Program-made: the position numbers and the translations under genes | The notes under the pieces: model-generated | Told to the model about the DNA's origin: nothing | What the model saw: only the letters and a program-made list of their open reading frames with translations | The model's database searches: none | Shown: in pieces, positions 23,563-46,831 of the stretch | How positions within the stretch are numbered: the stretch's first letter is position 1 | Layout of the letters: every line of letters begins with the position of its first letter | Source: Piromyces finnis | Taxonomy: Eukaryota; Neocallimastigomycota; Neocallimastigomycetes; Neocallimastigales; Neocallimastigaceae | Assembly (NCBI GenBank): GCA_002104945.1 | Contig: MCFH01000026.1 | Location: 62,001 to 126,000 of the forward strand | Direction of reading: 5' to 3' | Length of the DNA: 64,000 bases

Positions 23563-25279
23563 ATAACTAGTTTAGCAATAGTAATAATAATAATAACAAC
23601 GCTACTTTTGAAATAAATTTTATTTTTTTTTATAATAAATATTTAAAATCTTAATGTATTATATAAAATCAAAAAGATAATTATTGTTTAATAAAAATGA
23701 ATAAAATAATAAAGATATCCATAAAGTCATGATCATATCATATTTTTTTATAAAAAAAAAATAAAACCATGATTAGTATTCATCGTACTAGACCTATTGG
23801 GCTTAAATATTGGCCATAATTAATCATAGAATGATCAATATCATCATTATTTTAATTAATATTAACACTTCTAACCTAATTCCTAATAATATATAATATT
23901 AAATAATATTAAATAATAATTAAAGGTTTAGAATTTCAATATTTTATATTCTTCTTTTGGTATAGAATTCGTACATAAAATATATAGGGTTTTAATATTG
24001 GAATTGTAATAAAGGAAATTAAAAAATACATAACCATTTTGTTTAACAAAGGTATTCGTATAATACAATAAAAAAAAATAAAAACTATTAAAATAAAAAT
24101 AATTAATTGCTGATAATAATTTATTAAAAAAACATAACACTCAACTATTAACAATAAGTAAGTAATAAACATTTTTTCAGTTTGTTTATTGTATATTGCA
24201 TATTTATATAGAAAAAACGAATAGATTTTTGAATATTAGTATCATTTTAAAAAATAAATAATCCATGATTATATACAATTTAAATATCAATTAATCTTAT
24301 TTTTATAATAATAATAAAATTAAAAAAGAATTGGGAATAAAATGAAGATGATTTACAACTAAATAAGAATAATGATTGTGGTTTAATAGCTCTATTATAA
24401 TCTACAATTAGTTCAACATAAGATTCTCTATGTTGATTTCATTCTATTTTTTAATTATTTATGAAATATTTCTATTTCTACATTCTTATTTATGCCTTTA
24501 TATAAAATAAAATATTAAATTATTGAAATGTTTGAAATAAATATTTTACATTTTTATAAATGGTTTATTATTATGTTGCATTTTATATTCTATTGAATAG
24601 AAATTCTTCAATTGAAATTTTCTTTTTGTATATAATTTTAAAATTTTTAAATTATATTAAAAGGCGAATATGATTGGTCAAATAAAACTTTATTTTTTAC
24701 TAAAAAAAAGTAAATAATTTTGTTAAAGTGGGAATAAATAGGAAGGAAAGAAAGATTATCCAGGTGAAATTTTACCATAAAAAAAAACTATTTAAAAAAT
24801 ATTATAATTTTTTTTAAAAAAAAAAAAAAAAAAAATTAATCATAATAAATAAATAAAAAAAAATTAATAAATAAAATAAAAATACTTATTTCAATATAAA
24901 AATCAAATTTCAAAAAAAAAAAAAAAAAGCAATTTGTGCTAAAAAGGATATTTAGCCAGATTATAATAATTAATATATTAAATTATTTTATTATCTTAAA
25001 TATATAAAAGGTAAAATAACACTAAAATTGAATATATTGTTCTTGTGAAAATTGGAAAAAAAATAGTATTATTTGATTTTAAATAGTATAGTATTTAACA
25101 AATGAAATTTTAAATAAAAAAAAGATTATTTTAAAATTTACCCGATTTAAATTAAAATACTTTTAAAATTCAAAATATATATATATAATTACAATGATTA
25201 TTTAAATTTTTATTTATTTCCGAGGAATATCTAAATAACTATATTTTATTGTAATTATTATCATCATTGAATAACAGAA
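23563..25279. other. AT-rich intergenic region before TIM50
   Basis: No convincing coding exon on either strand. Short minus-strand frames at 23928-24172 have an Ile/Tyr/Phe/Leu composition dictated by the AT content and no homologous motif. The final about 200 bp upstream of 25280 should hold the TIM50 promoter. Confidence 0.5.
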
Positions 25280-27220
25280 ATGTCTTTAATTAAGCAAACA
25301 TTACCTGTTGCTAAAACTGCCATTACTAATAGTTTATATCCAACAAGTGTAAAATTATTCAATAACGTAAATCAAATTAGATTATTAAATACTGACGATG
25401 GCACAAATCAAAAATTAAAATTAAAAGATAAAATAAAACAATCAAAAATATTTAATCGTAAGAATAAAACTATTCAATACCAAAGTCTTAGAAAAGAAAA
25501 GAAAAAATCTCAAAAAACCTCTCCACCACCAAGTGGTTCTCATCCAATTCTTAACACTGTTATCTTTTTAGGAGGAGCTGCAACTTTAGCTTTCTTATTT
25601 ACTGGTACTTCAATAGTTCTTCATTAAAATAATCAACCAAAATTTAATTTTTAAAATAATTTGAAATTCCACCCTAATTAACTAAAAAAAAAAAAAAAAC
25701 AATATATTATTATTAAAGGTTGGCCAGGAAAAGACGATGATCCATATAATGTTGATGAATGGGTTTATCGTTCAAAAAAACAAATTAAAAAATTTACAGA
25801 GGTATTATATTAAATCAACACTATAAATATGTAAAATTGTGGTTTCTAATTAAATATTAATTTATATATATGTAAAAAAAAAAAAAAATAAATGTTTAAA
25901 TAGGAACCAAAGGTTTCAAAAATCTTACCAGATGAATTACCAGCTCCACATTGTCAACCATTCACACTTTTCATAAATTTAGATGATATTTTAGTTAAAA
26001 GTAGTTGGGATGTATGTCTATTATTTAATATGTAATATAATAGTAAATATTCTTATTATTAATTAAAACTATTTTACTCGATGATATTGAAAATTTTATA
26101 TAGCCAGAAAATGGTTGGCATGTTGTTAAAAGACCAGGTGTCGATTTCTTTATTCAATATTTAGCACAATTTTATGAAATTGTTATCTATTCTGATACAA
26201 ATATTGAAGTAAATATAAATATTTTTAAAATTTAATTGTTTTGTTTATAATATAATATATATATAACGAATGTTAATATCAATATCATAATTTATTATAT
26301 TATTAGACTACTGAACCAGTTATAAATAATCTTGATCCAAACGGTGTTGTTTTAAATAGATTATATAATAAGGATATAAGTTCTATGACAAGAAAGCATC
26401 AAAAGGATTTACATTGTTTAAATAGAGATATTAAAAAAGTTATTGTTCTTGATTCAAACAAAAGTTCATATAAGAAATACGAAAATAATGTTGTATTAAT
26501 TAATGAATGGGATGGTGAAAAGAGCGATAATGAATTATTAAAATTAATTCCATTCTTTGAATGTAAATATCAGTAATATAAGATAGATAATAACTTAAAT
26601 AGGAATTTTTCTTATTGATAACTAATAATGGATTAAACATATATTATCTTTTAATAGGTATGGCCATTACTTTACCAAATGATATTAGACCAGTAATAAA
26701 ATCATATTCAGGAAAGAAGCTATCCGATGCATTCATGGAACATCAAAACATATTACGTGAAAAGTTTAATAAACAAAACAATGAAATATTAAAAAAGAGA
26801 GAAGAAAAGAAGCTTCAAACTAAAGTAAATGGTAAATATAAAATTAAAAAAAAAAAAAAAAAGAAAAAGAAAATATAACGAATTTTTTTTTTAAAAAATA
26901 AAATGTAATAATAATTAATAATATTTTTTCATACTTTATAAATAGATAATGAAAATGGTATTGTAAATGCCTTATTTGGTGGAAGAAATAGAATGGCTCA
27001 AGAAATACCACAAGAAGAAGAAAGTTATGAAGCTCCATTAACTAATCCAGTAGATGATATGGATCAAAGAAGAAAGAATATGAGAAAGGCTTTCTTCAGA
27101 CAAAGATCAGAATGGGCCAGTATGGCTGATGAACAAAGAAGATTAACTATGGAAAGCATAGAAAATCAATTCAATTCAAAAGAAAAAGAAGAATCAATAA
27201 AAGATATTAATTTAGAATAA
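25280..27220 (+). CDS. TIM50: TIM50, inner-membrane protein import subunit, 7 exons, 441 aa
   Basis: Exons 25280-25604, 25719-25801, 25904-26011, 26104-26208, 26307-26562, 26658-26831, 26946-27220. The basic, hydroxylated N-terminus lacks acids for 38 residues and fits an organelle-targeting presequence. One membrane span lies at about 90-108 ([18 protein letters not shown]). The intermembrane-space part is the FCP1/NIF-type HAD-like domain of TIM50, with [22 protein letters not shown] (from about 160), [31 protein letters not shown] and [12 protein letters not shown]. As in other TIM50 proteins, the phosphatase DxDx(T/V) signature is incomplete (LDDILV), so no phosphatase activity is expected. 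TIM50 receives presequence proteins and gates the TIM23 channel. Gut fungi have hydrogenosomes instead of respiring mitochondria, so I infer a hydrogenosomal location. The C-terminal about 90 residues are charged. Confidence 0.9.
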
Positions 27221-27400
27221 ATTTTAAAAATGAATTTTTTTTATTATTAATTTAATTACATATCATACTTTTATTTATTAATTGTTTAAAAAAAAAAAAA
27301 AATACTACAAGAACTATATTTTTTAATAAAAAGTTAACAATAAAATCAAAAAAAGTCAATATTTAACAACTAGATATAAATTATAAATAATAAAAATAGA

Positions 27401-27436
<36 letters not shown>

Positions 27437-29131
27437 TTTATTATTGTTTTTTTTTTTTGTTTTGTTTTGTTTGTTTTTTCTTTTTTTTTTTTTTTTTCCC
27501 CTCTCTCTACCTTTTAATATACATAGTCTATAGAAATTTTTAAAAAAAAAAAAAAAAAAGGAAAAAAATTTTAAGCCTATATATCATTCACTAAATATAA
27601 CATATAAAAAAAAATAATAATAATAATAATAGTAATAATAATAGTAATAATAATAATGATAATAATAATGATAATAATAATGATAATACTAATAAATAAA
27701 TAAATAAAAAAGTAAAAAATAAAAAAAAAAAAAATAAATAAAAATAAGATTATAAATAAAATAAAATAAAATAAAATTAATAAAAAAAGTATAAAAAAAA
27801 AAAAAAAGAGGTTGAATCCTCCTTTTTATAAATTTAATTTTTATCCTTTACTATTATTTCAATTCAAACTTTCATATAATTCAAAGTATAGATTATATTT
27901 AATTTGATTTATCCATTATCATAATAAAAAGTTGATTACCATGATAAAGAAAAAAGAAAAGAAAAAAAAAAAAAAAACTTTTTTTTTTTATAAATAAAAA
28001 AGAATAATTTTTTTTTTTTTTTTATTTTTAATAATATTAACATTTTTGTTGTTTTTATTTTTATTTTACATGAATAAAGAAAAATATTAAAGGAGGGAAA
28101 AAAAAAAAAAAAAAAATTATATATGATGTAGAGTTTAGGAATTATTATTATTATTTTTATTATTATTATAAATAATAATAATAAAAAAGTTATTAAATTA
28201 AAAATTAGTTATAATAGGTATGACTTAAAATATATATTTCTTTTTTTTTTAAAAAAAAAAAAAAAAAAAAAAATTATTAAATAAGAAAAAAAAAATTTAA
28301 AGATATATATATATATATATTTAAAAAAAGGTAAAATGTTTTATAAAGTATCTAAATATAATTATTAAAAAAAAAAAAAAAAAAAGAGAGAATTTAAATG
28401 AATTTTTTAAATGTATATTATTACTACTGTTTTATAAATACAATGATAAAATAAAAGAAATTAAAAATTAAATATATATTAAATATGAATAGTAAAAAAA
28501 AATAATAATAATAATAATAATAATAAAAATCTTAAAATTGTGTTTGTCAATTATATTGTTGGCAATACTGACATTCTATATTTAAAATATGTTCTTTTTT
28601 CTTGATTTTTTTTATGTTTTTTTTTTTTTTTACGTTTTTGATTTTGTTTTGTAAATTGTTTGTTTGCTTATTTTGTATCTTTTATATATATTTATTATTG
28701 CTATGATTATTATTATCATTATTATTATTATATGCATTTATACACCATACATATTCGATGAATATTTGTGGCTTTTTTTTTTTATTATTATTATTATTTG
28801 TTATATTGTTAATTGCATTTTCTTAACTATTTATACATAAATGTTATGTTGTTTTTTTTTTTTTTTTTTGGTTTTTTTTTTTTTGGTTTGTTTGTGTTTA
28901 TTTTTGTTTTTGTTTCTTTTCTTAAATAAATTGACTCAATTATGATTTTTTTTTAAAAATTTTAAATGCTTTTGTTCTCTTTACTATTATATAAATGTTG
29001 AAACAGTAGACTAACTTTTTATTAATAAAAATAAATTTTATTATATATATTTTGATTTTTTTTTAACATAAATAGTGAAGGCCAAAATAATTATAAATGG
29101 ATTTAATGGTACGGACTAAATATTTATCAAT
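27221..29131. other. Convergent spacer rich in homopolymers and simple repeats
   Basis: Lies between the 3' ends of TIM50 and the deubiquitinase gene. Dense poly(A) and poly(T) runs, (AAT)n and (ATT)n patches, and T/G-rich strings such as 28840-28920. No coding frame or RNA gene seen. Confidence 0.55.
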
Positions 29132-32100
29132 CTACTTTTTTTGTTCTAATGAATATAATAATAAATATGGTAATTGATTTTTATTTGGTGTTGTAACTTC
29201 TAATTCGTTTGTTTGTTTTATTTTTGTATCATCAAAGTTTAACCATCTATTATTACATTGTTTAACAGCACAAGTATAATGACCACCACCAGCCATCTTT
29301 CCATGATGATTAACCACTAATTGTAAAAAAAAAAAAAAAATTAAAAAATAGAAATTAATATTAAACTTCATAAAATAGTAATAATAGTTTTTATTGCTGC
29401 TTATATTATTTTAAATACTAACCAGCAAATAAATTGTATTTATATGTTCCATGATTCTTTAAACTTGGAGATAATAAATCAGGTTGAATTTCTAATACTG
29501 GTTTAAAGTTTATAGTTTTTTGTACTTTTTGAGTAGTATTATGATCAAATGTAAAACATTTTAAATGTAATAATAAAACATTTGGTAAGCCATCAATAAC
29601 ATTTTGTTTTGTTGCACTAACTTTAGTTCCATTAACACTATAATCAGGAACAATTTCTGGTTTTGTTAAATTTTCTAAAGCATCTTCTATATCATAAACA
29701 TCACTTGGCTTTAATTTTATTGAAAAAAATAATTAAAAAAAAAAAATTATATCAATAAACTATTTGTAATATTTAATAAAAAAAATAAATTTAAATTATA
29801 TAATTACAGTAATATCTAATTGTAAAGATAAGAATGGTTCAATAGTAGCTGAACCTTTGGTTCCTGGACATTTTAAAATTGATTTTATTCTACCACCGAA
29901 AATCTTATTAATTGGGGATTCTTTAACTTCTGCTTCTCTAGTAACAACAAGTTTATTTTTTGGACCAACTTCCATCCAACCATCTGATTCAGACTTCTTG
30001 TTAGTATTGGAAGTGTGAACATATTCTATTAAAATAAAATATAATAATTAATTATTTTTCTTCTATTTACTATAAACTATATAAAAATTAATGACTTATA
30101 ATTTATGTATTAACATACTTGATACAAATTCATCATGAATGCCATTTAATAAAAATCCTAAATATTCTTCAGCATCTTCTTGTCTACCTTGTAAAGAATT
30201 TGTTGAGTTGAATTTTCTTAAAGTATTATAAACATATTCTGGAAGGAAGGATTCACCATAGTTTTCAATATCTAAATCCTTCTTTTTAACAACCTTAAAT
30301 TCATCAAAGAACATAATCCTATATTATTATAAAAAGATTTATGAATATTTAATTCATATTTACATTATTATAATTAAAATACTTTTTATAAATTACTTAC
30401 ATAGATTCAATAATAGAAGGTTTTTTACCCATATTACTAACAGTTTCTTTCTTAAGTGAATAAATAAAGTTATAAAATGGTGGACAATACAATAATGGTT
30501 GTAAAATAGCATTCATAAAGCACATATTTCCATTGTTGACTAAACCACGTGGTTGTATTGGAACTGGCTCAAATGAAATCTTAATTTTATCATTTACTAT
30601 TGATAAATATTTATATAAATATTAACAAATGTATTTAAAATATAATGATAATAATTTAATTACTAATAAATAAAATATAATAATAAAAGTTTTCATTATT
30701 TTAACTATTATACATACAATTGACTGGTTCATTTACATTTGTTTGTCCCTTTGGAACTGTTTTTGTAGCTGAGACTTTCACCTTATTAATTTTAGTTTTA
30801 GTTGCGTTTGCTTTTATATCTTCCTTTGAGAAAAGAGAGGCCCATGATTTAGGTTTGGATTCTTCTTTCTTAACTTCTTCCTTCTTTTCTTCTTTATTTT
30901 CTTCACTAACTACACTTGGAGTAGTAGGATTTTCAGTTTTAATTTCCTTTTCTTCTTTATTTTCTTCCTTTATTAAATCATTATCATTAGATTCATTTGA
31001 CTTATTATCTTTACTAGATTTAGTAGTAGTACTCTTCTTCTTATCGTTTGTCTTTTTCTTATTCGTATTTTCCATTAACTTACTAGCATAACTATTTTTA
31101 TTGACTTCCTTTACTTCTTTACTCTTTTTTTGTTGTTCATTAGTTTTAATTTTCTTGTCGTTTATTGTTTTATTTTTATTAATCTCATTAGATTTTTGGT
31201 TTTCTTCAGTTTCTGTTTTTTCAACCTTCTCTTTTACATTCTTTTTTTTCTTTGATTGTTGTTGTTCCTTATCTGTTGAACTTTCTTTTTCATTTTTTTC
31301 GACATTTATCTTTTTTCCTTTTTCATTATCAATATCTTCCTTTATAGTCTTTGATTCATCATTTTGAATAATTTCATTTTTAATTTGATCTTCCTGAGTT
31401 TCTGTTAAATCCTCAGTTGATGCTTCAATATCAATAACTACATCCTGATTTTTGTTATTTTCTACATGATCTTCTTGTTGTTCACTAATATTTTCTTCAT
31501 TCATTGGCATCATTTGCTTTTGTTCTTCTATTCTTCCTCCTGGCATATTTTGCATCATAGTTGTTGATGGAACATTCATTGGAATAAATGGTACTTGAGC
31601 ATGTCCATTTACTGGACCATTTTCCATATCATAATCCATTCTATGTGGATTTCCTGGCATCATTCCTTCTTGAGGTGCGTATGTACCATATGTGAAATTT
31701 CTTTGAGGTACTCTCATTTGATAAAACATATCAGGTGTTTGTGGATAGTATTGAAAAACTGGGTAATAAAAGTTTACGGGTATCATATATGGGGTAGATG
31801 CTTGGTTAACATATGGAGTAGTTTTTTCTTTATTTTTTGGTACAAAATCTCTTGCGTGTGGATTTAATCCTTTATTTTTTATATTATTTATTATATCATC
31901 TTTGATAATATTATTATTTATTATCATTTATTAATAATTAATTAATTATATAATCCAATATTTAAAACAAGTTAATATCTAATACTATTTACCTTTTTCC
32001 TTCTCTAATCTTCCTTTATTTCTTGGTAAAACTAATTGTTTTTTAAGATTTCCGTCTTTTGGCTTATAAATCCATTCATTCTATATTCATTATAAACATT

Positions 32101-32382
32101 ATAAATTTATAAATAAAATGTTAAAAAAAAATTTTTTTTAAATATTAGTTTTTAATACATAAAATGAAAATACATCATTTGGGTCTTTCTCATATCCCCC
32201 ATTGACCATAATTTTGTCAATATCTTCTCGAGTAAATTCTCCAAAATTAATGGAACTATTCTCACAATTTGATTCCTAATAAAAATAAAATATATATATA
32301 TATTAATTGTCACTTTTGATACATTATTATTTATCAAATTATATTTATAATAAAATTAAGTTATCCTTACTTTTTCAGTCAT
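29132..32382 (-). CDS. USP10/Ubp3-type ubiquitin-specific protease with PAM2 motif, 9 exons, 827 aa
   Basis: Exons: 32382-32371, 32275-32159, 32080-31993, 31899-30718, 30596-30401, 30318-30119, 30025-29808, 29708-29423, 29316-29132. Near the N-terminus GLNPHARDFVP (about 83-93) matches the PAM2 consensus, which binds the MLLE domain of poly(A)-binding protein and is a known feature of USP10. A Pro/Tyr/Met-rich then strongly charged Lys/Glu region (about 95-460) is probably disordered. The USP domain follows: Cys box PRGLVNNGNMCFMNAILQ with catalytic C492, QEDAEEYLGFLLNGIHDEF, VLLLHLKCF, and the His box GGGHYTC (H779) with the partner acid in WLNFDD (D795). Ubp3/USP10 removes ubiquitin in vesicle transport, ribophagy and stress-granule pathways. 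An alternative acceptor 30 nt into exon 4 (just before GLNPHAR) is also in phase. Confidence 0.88.
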
Positions 32383-34172
32383 TATCAATATATTTTAAAA
32401 ACTGGGTTTTTTTTTAGATATTAATAAAATAAATTTAAATAGCTATTCCTTTTATTATCGTTTTTATTTTTAGTGTATTATTTTAAATATACCTTTTTAT
32501 TATCATTGAATAATAAATAACATCTAATAATTTTTGATTTTAAATATTTTATTATTTCTATAATTTAATTTTAAAATATAACTACTCTTTATAAATATGT
32601 CTTCTAGTAACGTAATAGATTTTAAATAATTTGATTTTACAAATAAATATCTTTTAATCGAAGTAAAAATAATGAATTGTTTTATTAAAAATTGAATTGG
32701 TGAATTTTTACAATGTATTTAATTTTGAAATAATTATGCACTTTTTTTTATATATATATTATTATAATATTAGTTTATGAATTTATTTTATATAATATAA
32801 TTTATCAAATATCTAGTTGAAAAAATGGTATATTGGTATTTAATATTTGATAAAAGTAATTTTTTTTAATATAAAAATGAATATATTGAATAGATTTGGT
32901 ATTCTAAATAAATAAATATAGTTCGCTCTAAATCTATTATGTATTAATTTTTATAAAAATAAATATTATTTTAGTTAGCATTTATTTAATAATAATTATT
33001 ATATTTATTGATTAATAAAAAAAAAAAAAAGAAAAGAATTTCTTGTATATTTGATTTTATGTTCATATTTTTTCATTATTGTTGTTATTTTATTTTTTAA
33101 TTTGAAATAAATATAAAAAAATCTCTGATAATAATATTAAACTAATTTAAAATTTGTAACATTTCAAATGATATTAATGAATTTTATACACAAAATCTAA
33201 GTTATAGTTGTGATAAATAATAAACAATATACATTTTATTGTTTATTTATTTGTGTAATAATTTAATTTATTTATTCTGAAACTTGATAAAATCCATTAT
33301 AAATATTATTGATGTATTATAATTAATATATTATACATTATAAAAATAATAATAATAAAAAATATTTTTTATTACCTTTACTTTTTTTTTTGTCTTTTAT
33401 AAATTTTCAATTAATGACTTATTTTTTTTATACATATATTATTTTATATATTCTTAATCCTTTTTCTGCAATCAAAAAGAATAAATTTTCATTCCAAAGT
33501 AATTATTTTTTTTATTTAATCCTCTTTTTTTTTTTTTTTAACTTATTGTATGATTATTAATAATAATAATTCATCTTTTATTTAACAATTGATTGTTGTA
33601 ATTATATTTATATATAAATATAAATATATAAATATAGATATATTGTTTATCAAAATATTAAATTCTTAAAATTAAATTTAATGGAAGAGTTGTATTGAAA
33701 TAAAAAAAAAAAAAATAAACACACATGTATAATTAATTATAAAAAAAAGTTTTTCTATAATATATATAATATATAATATTAAATAATGTACAATACACTC
33801 AAAATATATTGGAATTAATTTATGTAGTTAATGTTTTTTTTAATATGAAAAATTTTATAAGAATTAACCTTTCTCCATATAATAAATAAGAAATACTAAT
33901 TCATCTTTTTTATACAATGTATCATAAATAATTTTTCTTATCCTTAACACTACATAGAAAAAAAGAAAATATAATACTAAAAACAAACATAAATATAACT
34001 AATATAAATAAAATCAATATATTTTTTTATCTTTTTTTTTTCTCAATTTATAATAATATACATATTTTTAAGTATTGCAAAGGTTAGCATTATATAAAAG
34101 TTCTATTTGAAGAAGTAGAAAAATGAAAATCCACCAATCATTAATATTGATGATCTATTAGAAATATTTTGA

Positions 34173-34255
<83 letters not shown>

Positions 34256-34292
34256 GTTTATTATTATGTTTATTATTATTATTATTATTATG

Positions 34293-34354
<62 letters not shown>

Positions 34355-35055
34355 GTTTATTATTATTATTATGTTTATTATTATTATTATGTTTATTAGT
34401 AGTAGTAGTTAGTAGTGGTAGTATTATGTTTATTATTATGGTCATGTTTATTAGTATTATTATTATTATTTTCATGACTAATACTAATTATTTAAATAAT
34501 GTATCATGTGATGGAAATTTTATGTCTAATTCTAGGGAAGATATATTTTTAATAACATATAGAATATTTTTTAATAATTGAGATCCATCATTTCTTAATA
34601 TAAATATGGAGTAATCATTTTTATACTTTTAATACATATTTATTAGTCATAATAATGTTACGGTATATAAATATTTTATTAAGTTAATATAACTTATTTG
34701 TTATAATTAATAATTACATGAATATCTATTATATATATATATATATTTATATAGTCAATGTTATTTATATTAAAATTATTAAAATCATTAATACTTAAAG
34801 TGTTATAAATAATAAAAAAAAAATAAAAAAAGGAAAGATAAATAAAAAGAAATGTGTTTACTAATTAAATTTAAAATAATAATAAAAATAAATATTAATA
34901 ATAAAAATAAATATTGAAATTTTAAATGAAATAATATAAAAATATTTAAAAAATAATTTTTATACTACATAAGAAAAAAAAAAGAAATAGATTTTTTTTT
35001 TCTTCTTTGTCCTTTTTCTTGTTAATAGTATAAAGATTTTTCCTATTTAATTACT
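32383..35055. other. AT-rich intergenic region with long (TTA)n tract
   Basis: No exon recognised. It contains an interrupted trinucleotide tract at 34172-34460 (listed separately). The long Asn-only frame across that tract is the repeat read in one frame. Confidence 0.55.
34172..34460. repeat. (TTA)n tract interrupted by GTT
   Basis: About 90 TTA/ATT units with regular TATGTTTAT interruptions (for example 34255, 34265, 34290, 34352, 34371, 34389), degenerating toward the 3' end. It lies in intergenic DNA. Confidence 0.92.
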
Positions 35056-38739
<3,684 letters not shown>

Positions 38740-40998
38740 TTTATTATATATTTAAAATAATTATTTTGAAACTATTGATAAATTGATATTTAATACATAA
38801 AGATATATATAAAAATGTGAGGATAGAACAATAATAATCAATATTTAAAATTCTCCAAATTTTTAAATTATTATTTATAAAAAAGTTAATCCAATGACAA
38901 ATTTTTAATAATATTTTATTATAATATAATAAAATTATTATTAATAATAGTAATTCGTCTTTGAAATTATATACCTTTATTATGTATTACTCAAAAGATA
39001 AAATGAAAATAAAAAATTATTTGTGTAGAATATAATTTATTATAGTATTAATTAAAAGTAAAAGTATACATTATTTTTTACTTAAAAATAATGTTTTTGT
39101 ATTTTAATTTATATGATATGTATGTATATATTTATTTATTTATTTCGCTTTTAATTCCAAATTTCAGAAAAAAAAAAAAAGTGTCAAATTGTTTTTTAGA
39201 TTTTGATAATAAAAAATATAAAGTAGTAATGTTAAATGGATATATATAATATATATAATATATATAATATATATAATATATATAATATTATAGCCTAGAT
39301 GAAATATAAAAAATAATTATAAATTTTTGATACTAAAATTGTTTCTTTATATTGAAAATAATTTCATTTAAAATAAATTTATATTACATATAATAAATAT
39401 GAATGTGATTGGATTTCAAAGTTGTTATAATGTATGGATTATAAATATTTTATAAAAAAATGAAAATTTTTATACAATAAAAATTAATGTTATATAAAGA
39501 TGCCTTCTTTAAAAATATTAAAACCTTTTTATTTATTTGGTTGTTAATAATTCTTTTTTATTTTATTTCATTAGATATTTAAATTCAAATCATTTATATT
39601 CATTAATTTTATTTTCAATAATCAAAATAGGTATATTTCAGATTTAAATACAATAATTTATTTCTTTTTTTTTTTAATTAATTATTTATTTATTTATATT
39701 AAAATATATACATCTATTCTATCCTACATAAAATTAATATAATTCTTAAATATCAAACGCTTAATATTTAAATTAGCGTTTATTATATAATTAATGTAAT
39801 TTTTTAAAATCTAAAGGTACTTATACACCAAAAATACCATGATTTAATAAATTTAAAAATTTATATAGATAGTATATTTAATGACTTTTTGTTGTTGTTG
39901 GTGTTTATTTTTACTAATTTCTCTGTATACTTCATCATTAAATGACATTAATATTAATGATCTATACGTTACACAAAATAATATTACCATTTTGATTTTG
40001 TTTTTGTTTATAAAAGTATCGAAAATGGCATTATTACATTATTATTCTATTCTATATAATTCAGAATAATAATAATAATAAAATATATAAAATATATAAT
40101 AATGGGTATTTATTATTCCTTTATAAATTTTATATGGTATTAAACATCATATAAATACACATTTTTTCTTTTTATATTTCCTGTTAAATATTATGGTAAC
40201 ACAATAGCAAATTAAAGTTGTTTGTTGTTTCTTATGAAATGGTTATATCTTTAAAGTATTTTTTTTTTATAATGATATTAAATACAGTAATAATTAAAAA
40301 TTAAAGTAATATTAATAATATTAATTAGTTCAAGAAAAATCTATTAAGTTTTATTGTATTATTTATTATTTTATTTTATTTTTTAATTTATTTTTAAGAT
40401 GAATAACTCATTTATACATCTTAAAAAAAAAAAAAATAATAATTTGAATGATAAAAATGGCATATATTTATTAATATTATAAAGTTAAAAAAAAAAAAAA
40501 AAACTTCATTATACTTATACCTATAACAAAGATAAAGAATTAAAGAAATAAATATAAACTTTTATTAAAACAACCATACAAAAAAAAAATAAAAATAAAA
40601 AATATTAAAATGGGGTATTATTATTAAAATCATAAGATTTTTTGTTTGTTTGGAATGTATAAAAATAAAAAAAAAAACCTTTTTATATTTCTTTAATAAA
40701 TCGTCAATGCTAATAAATAATATAACAATTTAAAAAAAATAAATATTGAAACAACCATTGTATATAGAGTTGATATTAAAAGGAAAATTATTTTTCTTTT
40801 AATTTCTTTCTTTTTTTTTTCAATATATATAATACTTTGTAAAGATATTCCGTCGATCAAATAAATATCTTAACCCTTTTTTTTTTTTTTTTTGGTAATA
40901 ATAGAATAATAGTCTATTATTATTTTATGTTATTTATAAATCTAGGCATGATAATATAATAATAATTAAAATATTGAAATAATTATGGTTTTCATAAT
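38740..40998. other. AT-rich intergenic region
   Basis: No gene recognised. A 62-codon plus-strand frame at 39881-40069 has no homology I can see. A short 9-bp tandem repeat lies at 39240-39296. Confidence 0.5.
39240..39296. repeat. Six-copy 9-bp tandem repeat
   Basis: Unit TATATAATA repeated about six times without change. Confidence 0.85.

Positions 40999-46831
<5,833 letters not shown>

Noticed and set aside
23928-24172. Minus-strand frames with hydrophobic, membrane-like sequence
   Set aside because: Hydrophobicity follows from the T-rich strand. Two overlapping frames look equally membrane-like, which argues for chance.
25605-25627. Continuation of the first TIM50 open frame to the stop at 25627
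   Set aside because: A donor at 25605 joins in phase to [11 protein letters not shown], conserved after the TIM50 membrane span; the read-through residues are intronic.
39881-40069. 62-codon plus-strand frame with a Cys/Trp-rich start
   Set aside because: Composition is what AT-rich DNA gives by chance after the first residues. No motif, no plausible flanking exons.
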